Part shown: positions 41,831 through 50,893 of the stretch, one piece after another
How the letters are laid out: every line of letters starts with the position of its first letter
How positions within the stretch are numbered: position 1 is the stretch's first letter
Source of the DNA: Methylocaldum marinum
GTDB taxonomy: Bacteria > Pseudomonadota > Gammaproteobacteria > Methylococcales > Methylococcaceae
Direction: 5' to 3'
Assembly: GCF_003584645.1 (NCBI RefSeq)
Contig: NZ_AP017928.1
Coordinates: 5,903,501 to 5,967,500, forward strand
Length of the DNA stretch: 64,000 nt
Translations under genes and position numbers: made by a program
Notes under the pieces: generated by a model
Told to the model about the DNA's origin: nothing
The model's database searches: none
What the model saw: only the letters and a program-made list of their open reading frames with translations

Positions 41831-44494
41831 TTAGTCACGTTGTTGATACAGATACAAATGCAGGGCGATCTTGTAAGCCGCCCCGTATTGACGTATGCCG
41901 GATTCGATTTCGGCGATAATTCGGTTGTGCATGGCGTTTTGCTCTTCGGCGCTCTGTTTCCTTTCGCTTTTCACCATGCGCCATGTCCGGTAATACAGAA
42001 AAGAGCGCCACCGGGCCTTGGCCGGGTCCGTCGCCATGCCTTCGGCCAGATCCGCCAGCCCGAGCAAGCCGTACAGATAGGCGGTCGAAAGCCGGTATTC
42101 CCCCGCCAACCCGGCCAGCCGTTCATAACATCCCCATAGGGCGTCCATCTCGTCCCAGCCCACGGTTTGTCCGAAGCAGGTGAGGGCGTTTTTGCCCGGT
42201 ATTTCTTCGTCGCCGCGGCGGTGCTTCTTGGCGTCTTCCAATGCATCCTCGCTGCCTTCGGCAAGGTAATGGATAGGCACCGCCGGCTTGGTCACGGCGA
42301 GGCCGGCCGAGAAATGGAGTTCCGGGTTTTCCGCGACGTAGCGCCCGAATTGCCGACGCATCCGATGCGCCAGCTCCACCTGGCTTTTCCAAGGGCCGAT
42401 CAGGAAAAAATCGTCGCCTCCGGCGAACACGGTGTAGCTGTTCCGGTATTCCGTACGGCACAGCCACGGCAGGTAGACGGCGAAGAAATTGTTCACCTGC
42501 CGAGATAGTGCCGCCATCTTGGCGAAGGTCGGCTGCTTCAGTCCTCGCTGGAAAATGGCGCCGAGGTCGTCGATGTCGCCTTTTAGGGTATGCAGCGCCG
42601 TCACGCCGCGAAATTCCCGGCGTTCGTCCAGGTCTTCGCAGGCGATGTGGTGGAGGGTTTTCAGATCGCCGGCGGCAGGATCGTCCTCGTCTTTCAGGTT
42701 GTTCTGAATTCGGTCGTAACGCGGATCTTTCCATTCCAGGTCTTCGAATACCGGCACGTAGCCGCGAATGTTGCGCCGGGCATAGCCGTTCCAAAGCGGC
42801 CGGGCGGGGTTCGGATCGGGCAGCGAAAAATCGAACAGTCGCCGGATATTGCCGTTCTTGACTTCCGCGCCGAAGCGCCCGGATGCCTCCTCGTTGCCGG
42901 TGAAGTGCACGTAATAGTCGAAGATCGGCAGGTCCAGCGTGCGGTTGTCCTGCAGCTTCGCGATGCTGAGGATCAGCCTTTCGCACTTCACCAGCAATTC
43001 GCCGGCTTTGATCTGGTCCGCCGCGAGCCGGCTGAGCCGAACGCCGTTCCTCTCGACTTCGGCCGGGGCGCGGTCGTTTACGGCGCAAGCACCCCACTCG
43101 TTATTGAAACCGTCAAGATAGTTTTCGAACACGGGGTTCAGATCGCCCCCGCCGCACAAATCGAAATGCCTGTATTTCGCCCGCTCCAGATTCCGATGCA
43201 GCTTCTTCATGAGCGCGGCAAAGCGGCTTTCGCCTTCCTTCCCGCCGAGAAAGTCGTTGCAGCAGGCCGGTTCGAAAGCTAGGCCGAGTCCGGCTTCTCC
43301 GTAGCTGTGTTTCAAGAACCACGTGTCGAAAGTTTTCTGGACTTCGGCGAGACGGGTTCTGGTTTCATCGGTATTGGGCGCGACGATGAGGAACTTTCCG
43401 GCAGCGTTGGTTATCTGGCTGGTGGAGGGCAATTGCAACTCGTCCAGCACCTTGAGCGCCGCGCATTCGGTAATCAGCGAAACATAGAACGAACGGCCGC
43501 GCAGCAACTTGGCGGCGTTCTTCTTGGTCTCGCCGCCGCCGGCGAAGATGAATTTCTGGATGCCGAAGAAATCGCCCTGTATCAGCAGAAATTTCGGTTC
43601 GTCCCAATCGTCCCGGCCGCGCAGCCGCGCCAGGCGTTCGGCGGGGTCGTGGCCTTGATCGGCGTGATAGCGCCATAGCGCCACGGCCAGGGCTGCCGTG
43701 GTCTTGGAATGATCGTACAGCGGCACTTCCGGCTTGACGTTGAAAGCCGTGGCTGAGGGAATGGCATGGGTGTAGGTCTGCCAGAGGGTATCGAAATGAT
43801 CCAGCCACAAGGGCAAACTGTGGCGGTGAGATTCGGGTATGGCTCCAAGGCTCTTCATGAAGCCGTCCCAGAGACCGGCATATTCCCGTTGCGCCGCGGC
43901 ATCGTTATCCGGTTCGCTAGTCTCGCGCTTTTCCGGAAACAGGCTTTCGGGACTGAGGGGGCGCAACGGATAGCGATAGGCGAATCGGTCCGGGGAGTCC
44001 GATTCCAGCCGGATTTGCTCGAACAATGTCAGCAGCCGCGCCTGGTAATGGTTCTTGCCGGTGGAGGTCTTTTCCTCGGCTCGGTTGTAGTTCTCGAATT
44101 GCTCCCGCTCGAAGCCGGAGGCTACTCGGTCGGCGGTGGCGATGATCCATTGCAGGAAGGTTTGCGGCCGGTGATGCTTTGCGGCGGCGTTGACCAGCGA
44201 GTCGTCCACGTCGCGGGATTTCCAGTCGGCGAACGGCGCCATGGCCCATCCCTTGAGCGGCGGCAAGCCTTCGTTCTCCAGCCAGTCCACCGCGAGGGCG
44301 GTATAGGCCGCATGTTTGTGGCTGTACCAGAACCCTCCGCCCGGCCTTTCGTGGCGCGGGCAATAGAGTTGCAGGTGGGTTTCCAGCACGGTGTCATCGA
44401 CATGCGGCGAAGCACGCTCCGCGAATTTCCCCAAGTCGTGCAGAAACGCTGCCAGGGCCACGCGGGCCGAGGCTTCCAGTCGTTCGGAATTCAT
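41831..44494 (-). CDS. cas10: Cas10/Csm1, type III-A signature subunit
   Basis: This 887-residue multidomain enzyme has: an N-terminal HD nuclease with His19-Asp20 (FLHDLGKF) and a further conserved site KHHRPQT; a first palm domain; zinc and helical parts; a second palm with the cyclase motif GGDD at 692-695 (FAGGDDFFLIG); and a C-terminal helical domain. Intact HD and GGDD imply both ssDNA cleavage and synthesis of cyclic oligoadenylates. ATG 44494 is preceded by AGAGGAGACC; a GTG at 44518 is rejected. It starts 17 bp after the CARF gene stop. Confidence 0.97.
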   Translation of the reverse strand: MNSERLEASARVALAAFLHDLGKFAERASPHVDDTVLETHLQLYCPRHERPGGGFWYSHKHAAYTALAVDWLENEGLPPLKGWAMAPFADWKSRDVDDSLVNAAAKHHRPQTFLQWIIATADRVASGFEREQFENYNRAEEKTSTGKNHYQARLLTLFEQIRLESDSPDRFAYRYPLRPLSPESLFPEKRETSEPDNDAAAQREYAGLWDGFMKSLGAIPESHRHSLPLWLDHFDTLWQTYTHAIPSATAFNVKPEVPLYDHSKTTAALAVALWRYHADQGHDPAERLARLRGRDDWDEPKFLLIQGDFFGIQKFIFAGGGETKKNAAKLLRGRSFYVSLITECAALKVLDELQLPSTSQITNAAGKFLIVAPNTDETRTRLAEVQKTFDTWFLKHSYGEAGLGLAFEPACCNDFLGGKEGESRFAALMKKLHRNLERAKYRHFDLCGGGDLNPVFENYLDGFNNEWGACAVNDRAPAEVERNGVRLSRLAADQIKAGELLVKCERLILSIAKLQDNRTLDLPIFDYYVHFTGNEEASGRFGAEVKNGNIRRLFDFSLPDPNPARPLWNGYARRNIRGYVPVFEDLEWKDPRYDRIQNNLKDEDDPAAGDLKTLHHIACEDLDERREFRGVTALHTLKGDIDDLGAIFQRGLKQPTFAKMAALSRQVNNFFAVYLPWLCRTEYRNSYTVFAGGDDFFLIGPWKSQVELAHRMRRQFGRYVAENPELHFSAGLAVTKPAVPIHYLAEGSEDALEDAKKHRRGDEEIPGKNALTCFGQTVGWDEMDALWGCYERLAGLAGEYRLSTAYLYGLLGLADLAEGMATDPAKARWRSFLYYRTWRMVKSERKQSAEEQNAMHNRIIAEIESGIRQYGAAYKIALHLYLYQQRD

Positions 44495-44510
44495 CCGGGT
44501 CTCCTCTGAA

Positions 44511-45629
44511 TCAATCACAAAATCCGATCTGATGGGCCGACAGGCTCAGGCCGTACGCCGTTCTGGGGCGTCGACCGAAACCTTTGATCTGATAAGCGGC
44601 GGCCCCCGCTCCCAAAGCATCCCGCAGCATCCGGTTCACCCGGCTCTTGCGCCGCTCGAAATAATTCTTGTCCATGCCGTAGCGGAGCCCATCCACCACG
44701 CGGTCGTCGTCGCCGAGTTCGCCGATGATGGCGCGGTATTCCCGGCGATAGTCTTCGGCGTAGGCCCGGTTCGGATAGTCCGGCAGCGAGGGCGACGGAC
44801 ACGGAATCGGTTCGAGGCTTTGTTGCGCTCGCCGGGCGAGCCAGGCGTAGAAGGCCAGTTCGGCGGGCGGAAAGGGAACGGCGATGCCGCCGGCGGTTAC
44901 GGTACGCGCGGAGAGATCGATGTCGAGGCGCGCGGGGCCCAGGGCCGTTTGGGCGGCGCGCACGGTCGCCGAGAAACTGCTGCGGCCTTTGAGCAGCGCC
45001 TCGGGCAGGCCGTGGCGGAGGCGCACGAAGGGGATGTCGGCCAGGGTCACGGCGGCGTTCCGGGTGTCGAGCGGCTTCTGATCGGGCGGCGAGGCGTAGA
45101 TCACGTGGGAATACGGCGTGGGGTAGAAAAAGCCGGGGTGCGACTCGAACGGCGCGTCGACCAGGACGTGGGAGAGACGGTCCTGCGGGCGTCCGTACAG
45201 CGAGAGGGCATAGCCGGCGAAGAACCCGAGGGTTTTCCGGCCGCCGGCGAGCGACACGTGCAACTGGGTGTCGTCGTCCTCGGTGAGGCGGCGCACCCAT
45301 TCGGTAATGCCGTCCGCGGCCGCGGTGTTGTCCGCGCCGCTGCGGATATCGGTCAGGGAATGTCCGCCGCCGTCGGTCAGGGTGTGCAGGCTGTCCGCGC
45401 CGAACCGGATCGGCGGCAGCCGGTAGTCCTTGAGCAATCGGTGAAACCAGCCCGGCTCATCGCTGAACAGCATCAGGCGCGCCCGCTCCACGCCTTCCGC
45501 GGTGGAGAGGACGTGGATCTCGGTCGGCAGCGACTCGGGGTCGTCCTGCCACAGGGCAAACAGGGTTTCGGTCACGACTTGAGGCGTCAAGCCGGTGATG
45601 ACGAGCAAGATTCTGCGGGAGTGGGTCAT
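44511..45629 (-). CDS. NE0113-family CARF protein (TIGR02584), probable cOA sensor or effector
   Basis: This 372-residue protein has an N-terminal CARF domain of the NE0113 family (RRILLVITGLTPQVVTETLFAL; ligand loop VSLAGGRKTLGFF around 126-137). The C-terminal half (about 220-372) is helical and ends KNYFERRKSRVNRMLRDALG and RTAYGLSLSAHQI. I see no canonical HEPN R-x4-6-H motif, so RNase activity is not predicted from sequence. It immediately precedes cas10. Family members are sometimes labelled Csm6-like or ring nucleases; which applies here is open. Confidence 0.85.
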   Translation of the reverse strand: MTHSRRILLVITGLTPQVVTETLFALWQDDPESLPTEIHVLSTAEGVERARLMLFSDEPGWFHRLLKDYRLPPIRFGADSLHTLTDGGGHSLTDIRSGADNTAAADGITEWVRRLTEDDDTQLHVSLAGGRKTLGFFAGYALSLYGRPQDRLSHVLVDAPFESHPGFFYPTPYSHVIYASPPDQKPLDTRNAAVTLADIPFVRLRHGLPEALLKGRSSFSATVRAAQTALGPARLDIDLSARTVTAGGIAVPFPPAELAFYAWLARRAQQSLEPIPCPSPSLPDYPNRAYAEDYRREYRAIIGELGDDDRVVDGLRYGMDKNYFERRKSRVNRMLRDALGAGAAAYQIKGFGRRPRTAYGLSLSAHQIGFCD

Positions 45630-45703
45630 TCGGGTTTCGGTTGGGTGAACGGTCTAGCCGCCGTCCCTGGCGTTCCTGTTCTTCGGGCTACAGTGTTCCG
45701 CCG

Positions 45704-46666
45704 TCAGACGTCGGCCGGGGTGTCCGGCAAGCTTGCGGCGCGAATCCGGTAGCGGCCGAGCCCGAGGGTGGCGCCCTTGCCCACGTGGGTCCATTGGCCG
45801 AGCCAGAGATAGGGCCAGAAGGGCTCGACGTCCTCGCCGCGCAGTTCGAAGCGGCCGAGCAGTCCGCCCATTTGCATGGTGGTTTGTTGGCGCGAGGAAT
45901 AGCGGGTCCAGTCGTGCCAGTGGAGCGCGGGCTCATGCACGGGCACGGTTCGCGAGCCGTGGGCGAGGGCGGCGAAGTCGGCCTCCAGCGGCGTATCGGC
46001 GTGGAAATAGCTCAGCATGGACAACCGCCGCAGCAAATGGCCGAACAGATCGCCGAAACCGAACTGCGCGGGTGTGACCAGGTGGTCCTCCCGTTTCAGT
46101 CGCAACGGGGTTTCGAGGCGGATTTCGAAACGCTCGGGGAGGGCGGGTATGGGCGGCGTCCGGGCGGGTGTCAGCCGCAGGGGCTGGCCGGGTTCGTAGA
46201 CGGTCTGATGTTCCGTTGCCTCGGCCTGCTCCACCTTGATCAGTTCGAAGGCTTGCGACGCGCGGCCGAGGCCCGCTTTGCCGGCCTGATCCAAGGCGTG
46301 GATGAAATAAGGGAGATGGCGGTCGGCGCGTCCGAACAGGGTCAGCCCGAGGCGGTAGGGCGAGCCGTCGCTTCGCGGATCGATGCGCAGCGCGAAGGGG
46401 TGGGGCGCCGTGGTGTAGCGGCGCATTTTTTCGCTGTCGGGCGGCGGCGGGGTTTCGAACACGTAGGGGAAGACGCAGCTCCGGTACAAAAGACAGGACG
46501 GACATGACGTTCCCCGCACCACGCACACGGCGCGCTTGAGCGCATGGCCGAGGGCGCCGCGCCAGGCGGAACCGGCGTAGGCGGGAAGGCGGAGCGGCTC
46601 GGTGGTTTCGAAATGGCAGCGGAACACTGCCAGGGGCAACGATGGACGTGGGTGAGCGAAGGACAT
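45704..46666 (-). CDS. cas6: crRNA processing endoribonuclease Cas6
   Basis: This 320-residue protein has the Cas6 C-terminal signature with the glycine-rich loop (GGLLGRFELRGEDVEPFWPY then GKGATLGLGRYRI). The N-terminal half has LPLAVFRCHFETTEPLRLPAYAG and a cysteine group (CPSCLLYRSCVFPYVFE). It cuts the repeat transcript of the two arrays. ATG 46666 is chosen by family start; the longer frame covers dispersed repeats. An 82-bp upstream block is shared with the cam1 operon. Confidence 0.93.
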   Translation of the reverse strand: MSFAHPRPSLPLAVFRCHFETTEPLRLPAYAGSAWRGALGHALKRAVCVVRGTSCPSCLLYRSCVFPYVFETPPPPDSEKMRRYTTAPHPFALRIDPRSDGSPYRLGLTLFGRADRHLPYFIHALDQAGKAGLGRASQAFELIKVEQAEATEHQTVYEPGQPLRLTPARTPPIPALPERFEIRLETPLRLKREDHLVTPAQFGFGDLFGHLLRRLSMLSYFHADTPLEADFAALAHGSRTVPVHEPALHWHDWTRYSSRQQTTMQMGGLLGRFELRGEDVEPFWPYLWLGQWTHVGKGATLGLGRYRIRAASLPDTPADV

Positions 46667-46982
46667 GAGGCTTCTTGTTTTTGTTGCGGGGCGTTCATTA
46701 CATACCGAGAGCAAGTTTAGAAAAGAATCGGCAAGCTTGCGAAGTCTTGGAACGATGCCTGTCCTGAGCGGTGAATGATGCGGTTCCTTCGTCACCGCAT
46801 CCTACGAGGTCTCGATTCGAACTGAAGACCACCGGCAGAGAATAGACGAAGGAACCCGTCTTATTCATCCGGCCCTTAAATACCCTATTGATTCCGTTCG
46901 GGCTGAGCTTGTCGAAGCCCCAAGCCGAGTGCCTTTCGACAAGCTCAGGGCGAACGTTATTTTGGGCCGGGTCAATAATGCT
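46667..46982. repeat. intergenic repeats upstream of cas6 and left end of tandem duplication
   Basis: Bases 46667-46745 resemble 54727-54808 upstream of the Cam1 operon. From 46751 the sequence is the start of a 1.44-kb duplicated unit (copy at 48237). It also carries a GATGCGGTTCC / GCATCCTAC palindrome and a GTTCGGGCTGAGCTTGTCGAAG repeat. Confidence 0.75.
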
Positions 46983-47780
46983 TTAGGGCTGGATCAGCAA
47001 GCCCCGGGGCAGGGTAGGGTGTTCCGCCGTGACCGCGAGTCCCCGGCGCAGGCCGAGATTGGCCAAGGCGACGGCGTGATCGCAGATGAATTCCTCGTCG
47101 GTGTTCCGGGCCTCGCCGCGGGCGTAACTCTGATAGATTTTCAGTTGCGCGGCCAGTCCCTCGTTGAAGCGGGCCGCGTCCCGCTCCAGGATGCCGGACA
47201 GAGCCGTGACGAGCGAGTGGTAGTTCCGGTCCGCCGCGCTTTTGGGCGGTTTGCGGGCGTAATCGTCGAACTGCGCCTGCAGCCGCTGGCGGGCGTCTTC
47301 GAGGCGGTCCCGCACGGTGAAGGCCAGGGCATTGACATAGCGGTTGACATCGAGGCCGAGGCTGAAGCCGTCGGGGCGATCACGATACCCGCGTCCCAGT
47401 TCGACGGCGAGATCGAAATCGGCGGCCATCAGGGCGAAATTCAGGCCGTCGATGGCGATGGTTTCGCTTACGGCGCTGAGGTCGGCTTTTTCCCCCTGAT
47501 AATCGGGGTCCGTTTCGTCGTAGGCCATGCGGAAGCTTTTCAGGATGTGGCGGGCGGCATTGGCGAACTCGGCCCGGACCTCGGCGATCGGGTCGCCGTT
47601 CAGGAACTTGGCGCGGGCGAGGGAAGCGTGATCTCCCGCAACCGCCGTGTGAACGCATTGCAAGGACACACCATGTTTTTCATGAAACCCTTCCCTGTTC
47701 AACCGCCAGGTCCGTTCAATTTGGTAGCGGGCATTGTTCAGCCAATGATCGATCTGCTGCTGTTCCGGTGTGTTGCTCAT
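46983..47780 (-). CDS. Imm49 family immunity protein, copy 1
   Basis: This 265-residue helical protein has the Imm49-type end DEEFICDHAVALANLGLRRGL. It is coupled by an ATGA overlap to the upstream toxin module and probably neutralises it. Residues 48-100 and 207-265 are nearly identical to copy 2 (48469-49269), while residues 15-47 and 101-205 differ strongly, as expected when immunity proteins diversify against variant toxins. Confidence 0.82.
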   Translation of the reverse strand: MSNTPEQQQIDHWLNNARYQIERTWRLNREGFHEKHGVSLQCVHTAVAGDHASLARAKFLNGDPIAEVRAEFANAARHILKSFRMAYDETDPDYQGEKADLSAVSETIAIDGLNFALMAADFDLAVELGRGYRDRPDGFSLGLDVNRYVNALAFTVRDRLEDARQRLQAQFDDYARKPPKSAADRNYHSLVTALSGILERDAARFNEGLAAQLKIYQSYARGEARNTDEEFICDHAVALANLGLRRGLAVTAEHPTLPRGLLIQP

Positions 47781-48172
47781 TTGAACGCCTCTCCGATTAC
47801 CTGTTTCAGTTCGTTGAAGTTTTCCAGCTCGAATTCGTCCAGGGTTTGGGTGATATTGCCTCTGTGGTCGCGTTCGAACACGCGCACCCGGCCGGTGTCG
47901 GTATTGGTGTGAACGGAGATGTGCTGTTTGTCGCCGCCCAATTCGTCAATCTCGCCCCACAGATCGATCTCCTCCGCCGTGTACGGTCCGCCCTGGCGGT
48001 CGGAAGGGAGGCCGACCTTCCGGGCCTTGTCGCGGGTCATCAACTGGGCTCGGACGAGGTTCTTGTCACGCGAGCCCTGCCGGTTCCCGTTGATATCCAG
48101 CGCCACCGACGTGCTGTCCCGGTTGTTGCCCTTGGCCTCCCACTCGGCCAGCCGGCCGTCCTTCTTCGTCAT
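47777..48172 (-). CDS. orphan toxin C-terminal module
   Basis: This 131-residue protein is nearly the same as the last 131 residues of the full toxin (MTKKDGRLAEWEAKGNN ... LKQVIGEAFK). It lacks the whole N-terminal region, and homology breaks at a dispersed repeat near 48192. Orphan C-terminal modules with their own immunity gene are common downstream of polymorphic toxins and can recombine into them. The ATG (48172) is conserved inside the full toxin. Residues that differ from the full toxin (VALDINGNRQGSRDKN versus VALDTKRNRQGSREKN) may set specificity. Confidence 0.78.
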   Translation of the reverse strand: MTKKDGRLAEWEAKGNNRDSTSVALDINGNRQGSRDKNLVRAQLMTRDKARKVGLPSDRQGGPYTAEEIDLWGEIDELGGDKQHISVHTNTDTGRVRVFERDHRGNITQTLDEFELENFNELKQVIGEAFK

Positions 48173-48236
48173 GTCGTCCGGGCCGTGGTAGCCCGTAGGG
48201 TGCGGTGAGGCGCGAACCGCACCGATGGCGCCGGCG

Positions 48237-49681
48237 AACGGTGCCTGTCCTGAGCGGTGAATGATGCGGTTCCTTCGTCACCGCATCCTACGAGGTCTCG
48301 ATTCGAACTGAAGACCACCGGCAGAGAATAGACGAAGGAACCCGTCTTATTCATCCGGCCCTTAAATACCCTATTGATTCCGTTCGGGCCGAGCTTGTCG
48401 AAGCCCCAAGCCGAGTGCCTTTCGACAAGCTCAGGGCGAACGTTATTTTGGGCCGGGTCAATAATGCTTTAGGGCTGGATCAGCAAGCCCCGGGGCAGGG
48501 TAGGGTGTTCCGCCGTGACCGCGAGTCCCCGGCGCAGGCCGAGATTGGCCAAGGCGACGGCGTGATCGCAGATGAATTCCTCGTCGGTGTTCCGGGCCTC
48601 GCCGCGGGCGTAACTCTGATAGATTTTCAGTTGCGCGGCCAGTCCCTCGTTGAAGCGGGCTTCGTTCGTGTCCGCAATGCCGGATAGAGCCGTGCTCAAG
48701 GTGAAGTAGTTCTTGCGATAATCGTTGCGCTTGGATGGCTTGGCCGCATACGCATCGATCTGAGCCGACAACAGCCCGCGGGCCTGCGGCAGGTCGTCGA
48801 GTACGACGGATTTGAGGGCGTGGGCGTAGCGGTTGACTTCGATGTCCATTCGAACGCCATCCGGTCGGTCGCGAAACCACCCGGCCAGTTCGGCGGCCAG
48901 GTCGAAGTCGGCCGCCATCAGGGCGAAATTGAAGCCGTCGATGGCCATCAATTCACTCACTTCGGTCCAGTCGGCTTTTTCCCCCTGATAATCGGGGTCC
49001 GTTTCGTCGTAGGCCATGCGGAAGCTTTTCAGGATGTGGCGGGCGGCATTGGCGAACTCGGCCCGGACCTCGGCGATCGGGTCGCCGTTCAGGAACTTGG
49101 CGCGGGCGAGGGAAGCATAAAGCATGGCCGTGCCCGTGTGAACACTCTCGATTGAAATGTTTTCCGCTTCGTAGAAACCGCTTTTGAAGTCTTCCTCCGT
49201 CTGCGTCAGTCCGTCTCTTGCCACCTTTAGCCAATGATCGATCTGCTGCTGTTCCGGTGTGTTGCTCATTTGAACGCCTCTCCGATTACCTGTTTCAGTT
49301 CGTTGAAGTTTTCCAGCTCGAATTCGTCCAGGGTTTGGGCGATGTTGCCGTCCGCATCGCGTTCGAACACGCGCACCCGGCCGGTGTTGGTGTTGGTGTG
49401 GACGGAGATGTGCTGTTTGTTGCCGCCCAAGTCCCTAACTTCCCCCCACAAATCAATCTCCTCCGCCGTGTACGGTCCGCCCTGGCGGTCGGAAGGGAGG
49501 CCGACCTTCCGGGCCTTGTCGCGGGTCATCAACTGAGCTCGACGCAGGTTCTTTTCGCGCGAGCCCTGCCGGTTCCTTTTCGTGTCCAGCGCCACCGACG
49601 TGCTGTCCTGGTTGTTGCCCTTGGCCTCCCACTCGGCCAGCCGGCCGTCCTTCTTCGTCATGTCGTCCGGGCCGTGGTAGC
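48237..49681. repeat. tandem duplication, copy 2 of toxin-immunity unit
   Basis: See copy 1. Its toxin-side end merges into the intact full-length toxin gene, so copy 2 is probably the parent. Confidence 0.9.
48469..49269 (-). CDS. Imm49 family immunity protein, copy 2
   Basis: This 266-residue paralogue of the 46983 gene has the same N-terminal MSNTPEQQQIDHWL and identical C-terminal 58 residues, with a divergent middle. It overlaps the full-length toxin stop by ATGA and so is its cognate antidote. Confidence 0.82.
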   Translation of the reverse strand: MSNTPEQQQIDHWLKVARDGLTQTEEDFKSGFYEAENISIESVHTGTAMLYASLARAKFLNGDPIAEVRAEFANAARHILKSFRMAYDETDPDYQGEKADWTEVSELMAIDGFNFALMAADFDLAAELAGWFRDRPDGVRMDIEVNRYAHALKSVVLDDLPQARGLLSAQIDAYAAKPSKRNDYRKNYFTLSTALSGIADTNEARFNEGLAAQLKIYQSYARGEARNTDEEFICDHAVALANLGLRRGLAVTAEHPTLPRGLLIQP

Positions 49682-50549
49682 GGTCCACGTAGCGCGGGTC
49701 GGAGCGGTGTCCCAGCCGGCGCTTGGCTTGCTCCAGCCCGGCCTTGCCCAGCGCCTCGGGCGCCGAGCGGGTGTTGTGGGTCAGGATCTGCTTGAGATCG
49801 GCCGCGAATTCGTCCGGGTGGCGCACCACCGAGCGGAACCGGGTGGCCAGGGCCATGGCGGCGGACAGCATCGCGCCCGCGCCGGCCGAGTCGCGGACCA
49901 CGCGCGCCCCGTCGGCCTCGCCGTCGCCGACCGGGGGCAGCAGGTCCCGCCCGTCCGTCTCGTAGCGCTGCCGGACCGCGCCGGGACCAAGGGTTTCGCC
50001 GGTGGCCCGGTCCCTGAACGCCACGATGTTCCGCTCCGCCAGCCATTCGGCATTCATCGCCGCGTTGGCCTTGGCGAAGCGATTGCCCAGTTCCTTCGCC
50101 CCGCCCACCGCCTTGTCCCACCACGACCCCGGGGCCGAGCCCCGGCGCGCGGGCGTCTCGTTCAAGCGGCGGAGGATGTCTTCCAGGCGCCGGCGGAGGA
50201 TCGGAAGCTCCGTCATAGAAAGGTTGCTCACCCAGCGGCCTCGATCCGCGGATTCGCCGTCCGCTTGCCAGCGGACCACCGGCGCAAAGGGCCGCTTACC
50301 GGATTCATGGACCAGGAAAACTTCCCCGTAGTCGATCTCGTCCAGCAACAGGTCGAGAGTTGCCGGATCCCAGTGCGGCGGGGGATCGAGATCGTCGAAC
50401 AGGTCGGCCAGCACGTCGTCGAGGTCCCAGATGCCGTCCGGCTCGTCGTCATCGAGGAACGCCCATTCGACGTCCGAACGGGCAAAGAAGGGATGCTCGA
50501 TGTTCGGCAGGTCCGACCATTCGAGGTCCTCGGGGCGTTTCAGTCTCAT
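49266..50549 (-). CDS. polymorphic toxin with C-terminal putative nuclease module
   Basis: This 427-residue protein has an acidic N-terminal region (about 1-150, SDVEWAFLDDDEPDGIWDLDD), a middle helical part, and a C-terminal module (about 275-427) beginning YVDRYHGPDDMTKKDGRLAE. The EWEAKG segment after an upstream Asp pair resembles the D...ExK of restriction-like nucleases; this is inference. No signal peptide or VgrG/PAAR/Rhs domain is seen, so the export route is unknown. Downstream Imm49 gene and duplicated module support a toxin role. ATG 50549 has GAGAGGG upstream. Confidence 0.75.
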   Translation of the reverse strand: MRLKRPEDLEWSDLPNIEHPFFARSDVEWAFLDDDEPDGIWDLDDVLADLFDDLDPPPHWDPATLDLLLDEIDYGEVFLVHESGKRPFAPVVRWQADGESADRGRWVSNLSMTELPILRRRLEDILRRLNETPARRGSAPGSWWDKAVGGAKELGNRFAKANAAMNAEWLAERNIVAFRDRATGETLGPGAVRQRYETDGRDLLPPVGDGEADGARVVRDSAGAGAMLSAAMALATRFRSVVRHPDEFAADLKQILTHNTRSAPEALGKAGLEQAKRRLGHRSDPRYVDRYHGPDDMTKKDGRLAEWEAKGNNQDSTSVALDTKRNRQGSREKNLRRAQLMTRDKARKVGLPSDRQGGPYTAEEIDLWGEVRDLGGNKQHISVHTNTNTGRVRVFERDADGNIAQTLDEFELENFNELKQVIGEAFK

Positions 50550-50893
50550 CGTGATTTTTCCCTCTCAGAATTGACACGCGCAGCGGATGATGCCTCAACG
50601 CCGGGCCGGTGAAAACCGCAACAAGGACCGCCGCGTCATTGAGGCATGTCATTTCTTTGGTTGGGTGAGGCGCGACGACCCGGCGCGTGATTCGGTGTGC
50701 TCGGCAGCGGCGAATGATGCGGGCCGCTTTGCTCACCACAGCCTACGGCCCGTAGGGTGCGGTGAGGCACGAACCGCACCGATGGCGTTCTCGAACGATG
50801 TCTGTCCCGCGCCCGTAGAAGGGCGGTTTCCTTCGTTCGTCGCAATCTACGGTTTTTCCCCTCGGTGTTTGACGAAATGCCAGGTTTTTTCCC
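50550..50893. repeat. dispersed repeats before CRISPR array 2
   Basis: Two GGTGCGGTGAGG-family palindromes (around 50745-50790 and 50820-50850). No gene is seen. Confidence 0.6.

Larger units (their letters stand above)
46751..48192. repeat. tandem duplication, copy 1 of toxin-immunity unit (about 1.44 kb)
   Basis: Bases 46751-48192 correspond to 48237-49681 with an offset of 1486-1489. The unit holds intergenic repeats, an Imm49 gene and the toxin C-terminal module. The ends of the immunity genes are nearly identical but their middles have diverged, so the duplication is old or has undergone recombination. Confidence 0.9.
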
